Shown in pieces: positions 48,133 through 48,603 of a stretch of DNA of 48,603 nucleotides. The stretch's first letter is position 1. Each line of letters begins with the position of its first letter. Made by a program: the position numbers and the translations under genes. Under the pieces are notes generated by a model that was given only the letters and a program-made list of their open reading frames with translations, did no database searches and had not been told where the DNA came from. Source of the DNA: Clostridiaceae bacterium DTU079 (lineage in GTDB: Bacteria > Bacillota > Clostridia > Acetivibrionales > Acetivibrionaceae); NCBI GenBank assembly GCA_001512505.1, contig LFSC01000056.1, positions 73,785 through 122,387 of the forward strand, written 5' to 3'.

Positions 48133-48603
48133 TTATGCCTTTGCGGGCTTAGCACCGGCCTTTTTATTTGCCTCTCTCTGTCTTAATGCCACCCACAATG
48201 GGCTTGCTATGAATATCGATGAATAGGTTCCGGCTACAATTCCGATTAGGAGCGGGAATGTAAATTCCTGTATTGAACCGATTCCGTTATACACTGCAAA
48301 CAAGAATATGGTTAAAACACACAGTACTGTAGTTACCGTTGTATTTATAGTTCTTGACATTGATTGGGTAATACTTTTATTTACAAGGCCGTCAATAGTA
48401 TCCTTCCTGGAAAATCTTGAGTTTTCCCTTATTCTATCATATATTACTATGGTATCGTTTATTGAATATCCCAATATGGTCAACACCGCAGCTATAAAGG
48501 ATTCGTTAACGGGTATATTAAATATGGCATATACAGAAACCATAACTGCAATATCATGAATCAGGGCAATAACAGCTGTAAGTCCTGCAAGAAGCCCCGA
48601 CAT
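48133..48603 (-). CDS. secF: Protein-export membrane protein SecF, N-terminus cut by window edge
   Basis: The C-terminal 156 residues of SecF, which with SecD uses proton motive force to pull proteins out of the Sec channel. The last three to four helices are present, with GYSINDTIVIYDRIREN (conserved in SecF helix 4-5), SMSRTINTTVTTVL and a basic tail KKAGAKPAKA. The frame runs off the right edge without a start, so the M at 48603 is not the true N-terminus; the rest, and probably secD, lie beyond. Confidence 0.95.
   Translation of the reverse strand: MSGLLAGLTAVIALIHDIAVMVSVYAIFNIPVNESFIAAVLTILGYSINDTIVIYDRIRENSRFSRKDTIDGLVNKSITQSMSRTINTTVTTVLCVLTIFLFAVYNGIGSIQEFTFPLLIGIVAGTYSSIFIASPLWVALRQREANKKAGAKPAKA

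Overview
The window looks like chromosome from a low-GC, anaerobic, spore-forming Firmicute. The gene content and protein style suggest Clostridium cluster III (Acetivibrio / Hungateiclostridium, the C. thermocellum group); this placement is inference from recalled protein style, not a database match. The sequence evidence is: AT-rich intergenic DNA, strong AGGAGG-type ribosome sites, several TTG and GTG starts, spore genes (gpr and an alpha/beta-type SASP), pta-ackA acetate fermentation, and the Firmicute gene neighbourhoods comEC-holA-rpsT-gpr and dnaG-rpoD-trmK-nif3. Nearly all genes are on the minus strand.

Layout. 1-3.4 kb: a lipoprotein (cut by the window edge), a NarL-type two-component pair and a small alarmone synthetase. 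3.5-6.1 kb: pta-ackA with a consensus promoter and structured leader and intergenic RNA. 6.2-7.3 kb: a TPR membrane protein and a decayed gatC remnant. 7.5-8.9 kb: two plus-strand flavoproteins; the second is GC-rich and is followed by a triple repeat, a large hairpin and what looks like the 5' end of a group II intron lying just beyond a terminator. 9-13.7 kb: ligA, an M50B-like membrane protein without its catalytic Glu, and a cell-wall amidase. 14-21.8 kb: gpr, rpsT, holA, comEC, an SH3-NlpC/P60 hydrolase, a GNAT acetyltransferase and an SASP. 22-27.8 kb: a complete thiSGHF-thiE(ThiD2 fusion)-thiC operon under a TPP riboswitch with a visible terminator.

27.8-35.4 kb is the accessory part. 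A promoter drives two FHA-domain proteins (one membrane-bound, one with a zinc ribbon), a divergent HSP90-like GHKL ATPase and a helical-repeat partner, followed by two tandem STM3941-like membrane proteins. Upstream lies a broken ATPase/DUF4276 pair that resembles an anti-phage or conflict module: the ATPase is frameshifted and the DUF4276 gene has an in-frame stop.

35.6-48.6 kb is housekeeping: rnpB, nif3-like, trmK, tRNA-Met and tRNA-Asn, a half-length ferritin-like protein, rpoD, dnaG, dgt, an HD-GYP gene split by one stop codon, panB-panC-panD and the end of secF.

The strongest candidates for something undescribed are the HSP90-like/TPR/double-FHA cassette (about 28-33.4 kb) and the terminator-associated group II intron fragment beside a GC-rich nitroreductase. 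At least four genes are visibly broken (gatC, the ATPase, DUF4276, HD-GYP), so decay or draft-quality sequence must be considered for each.
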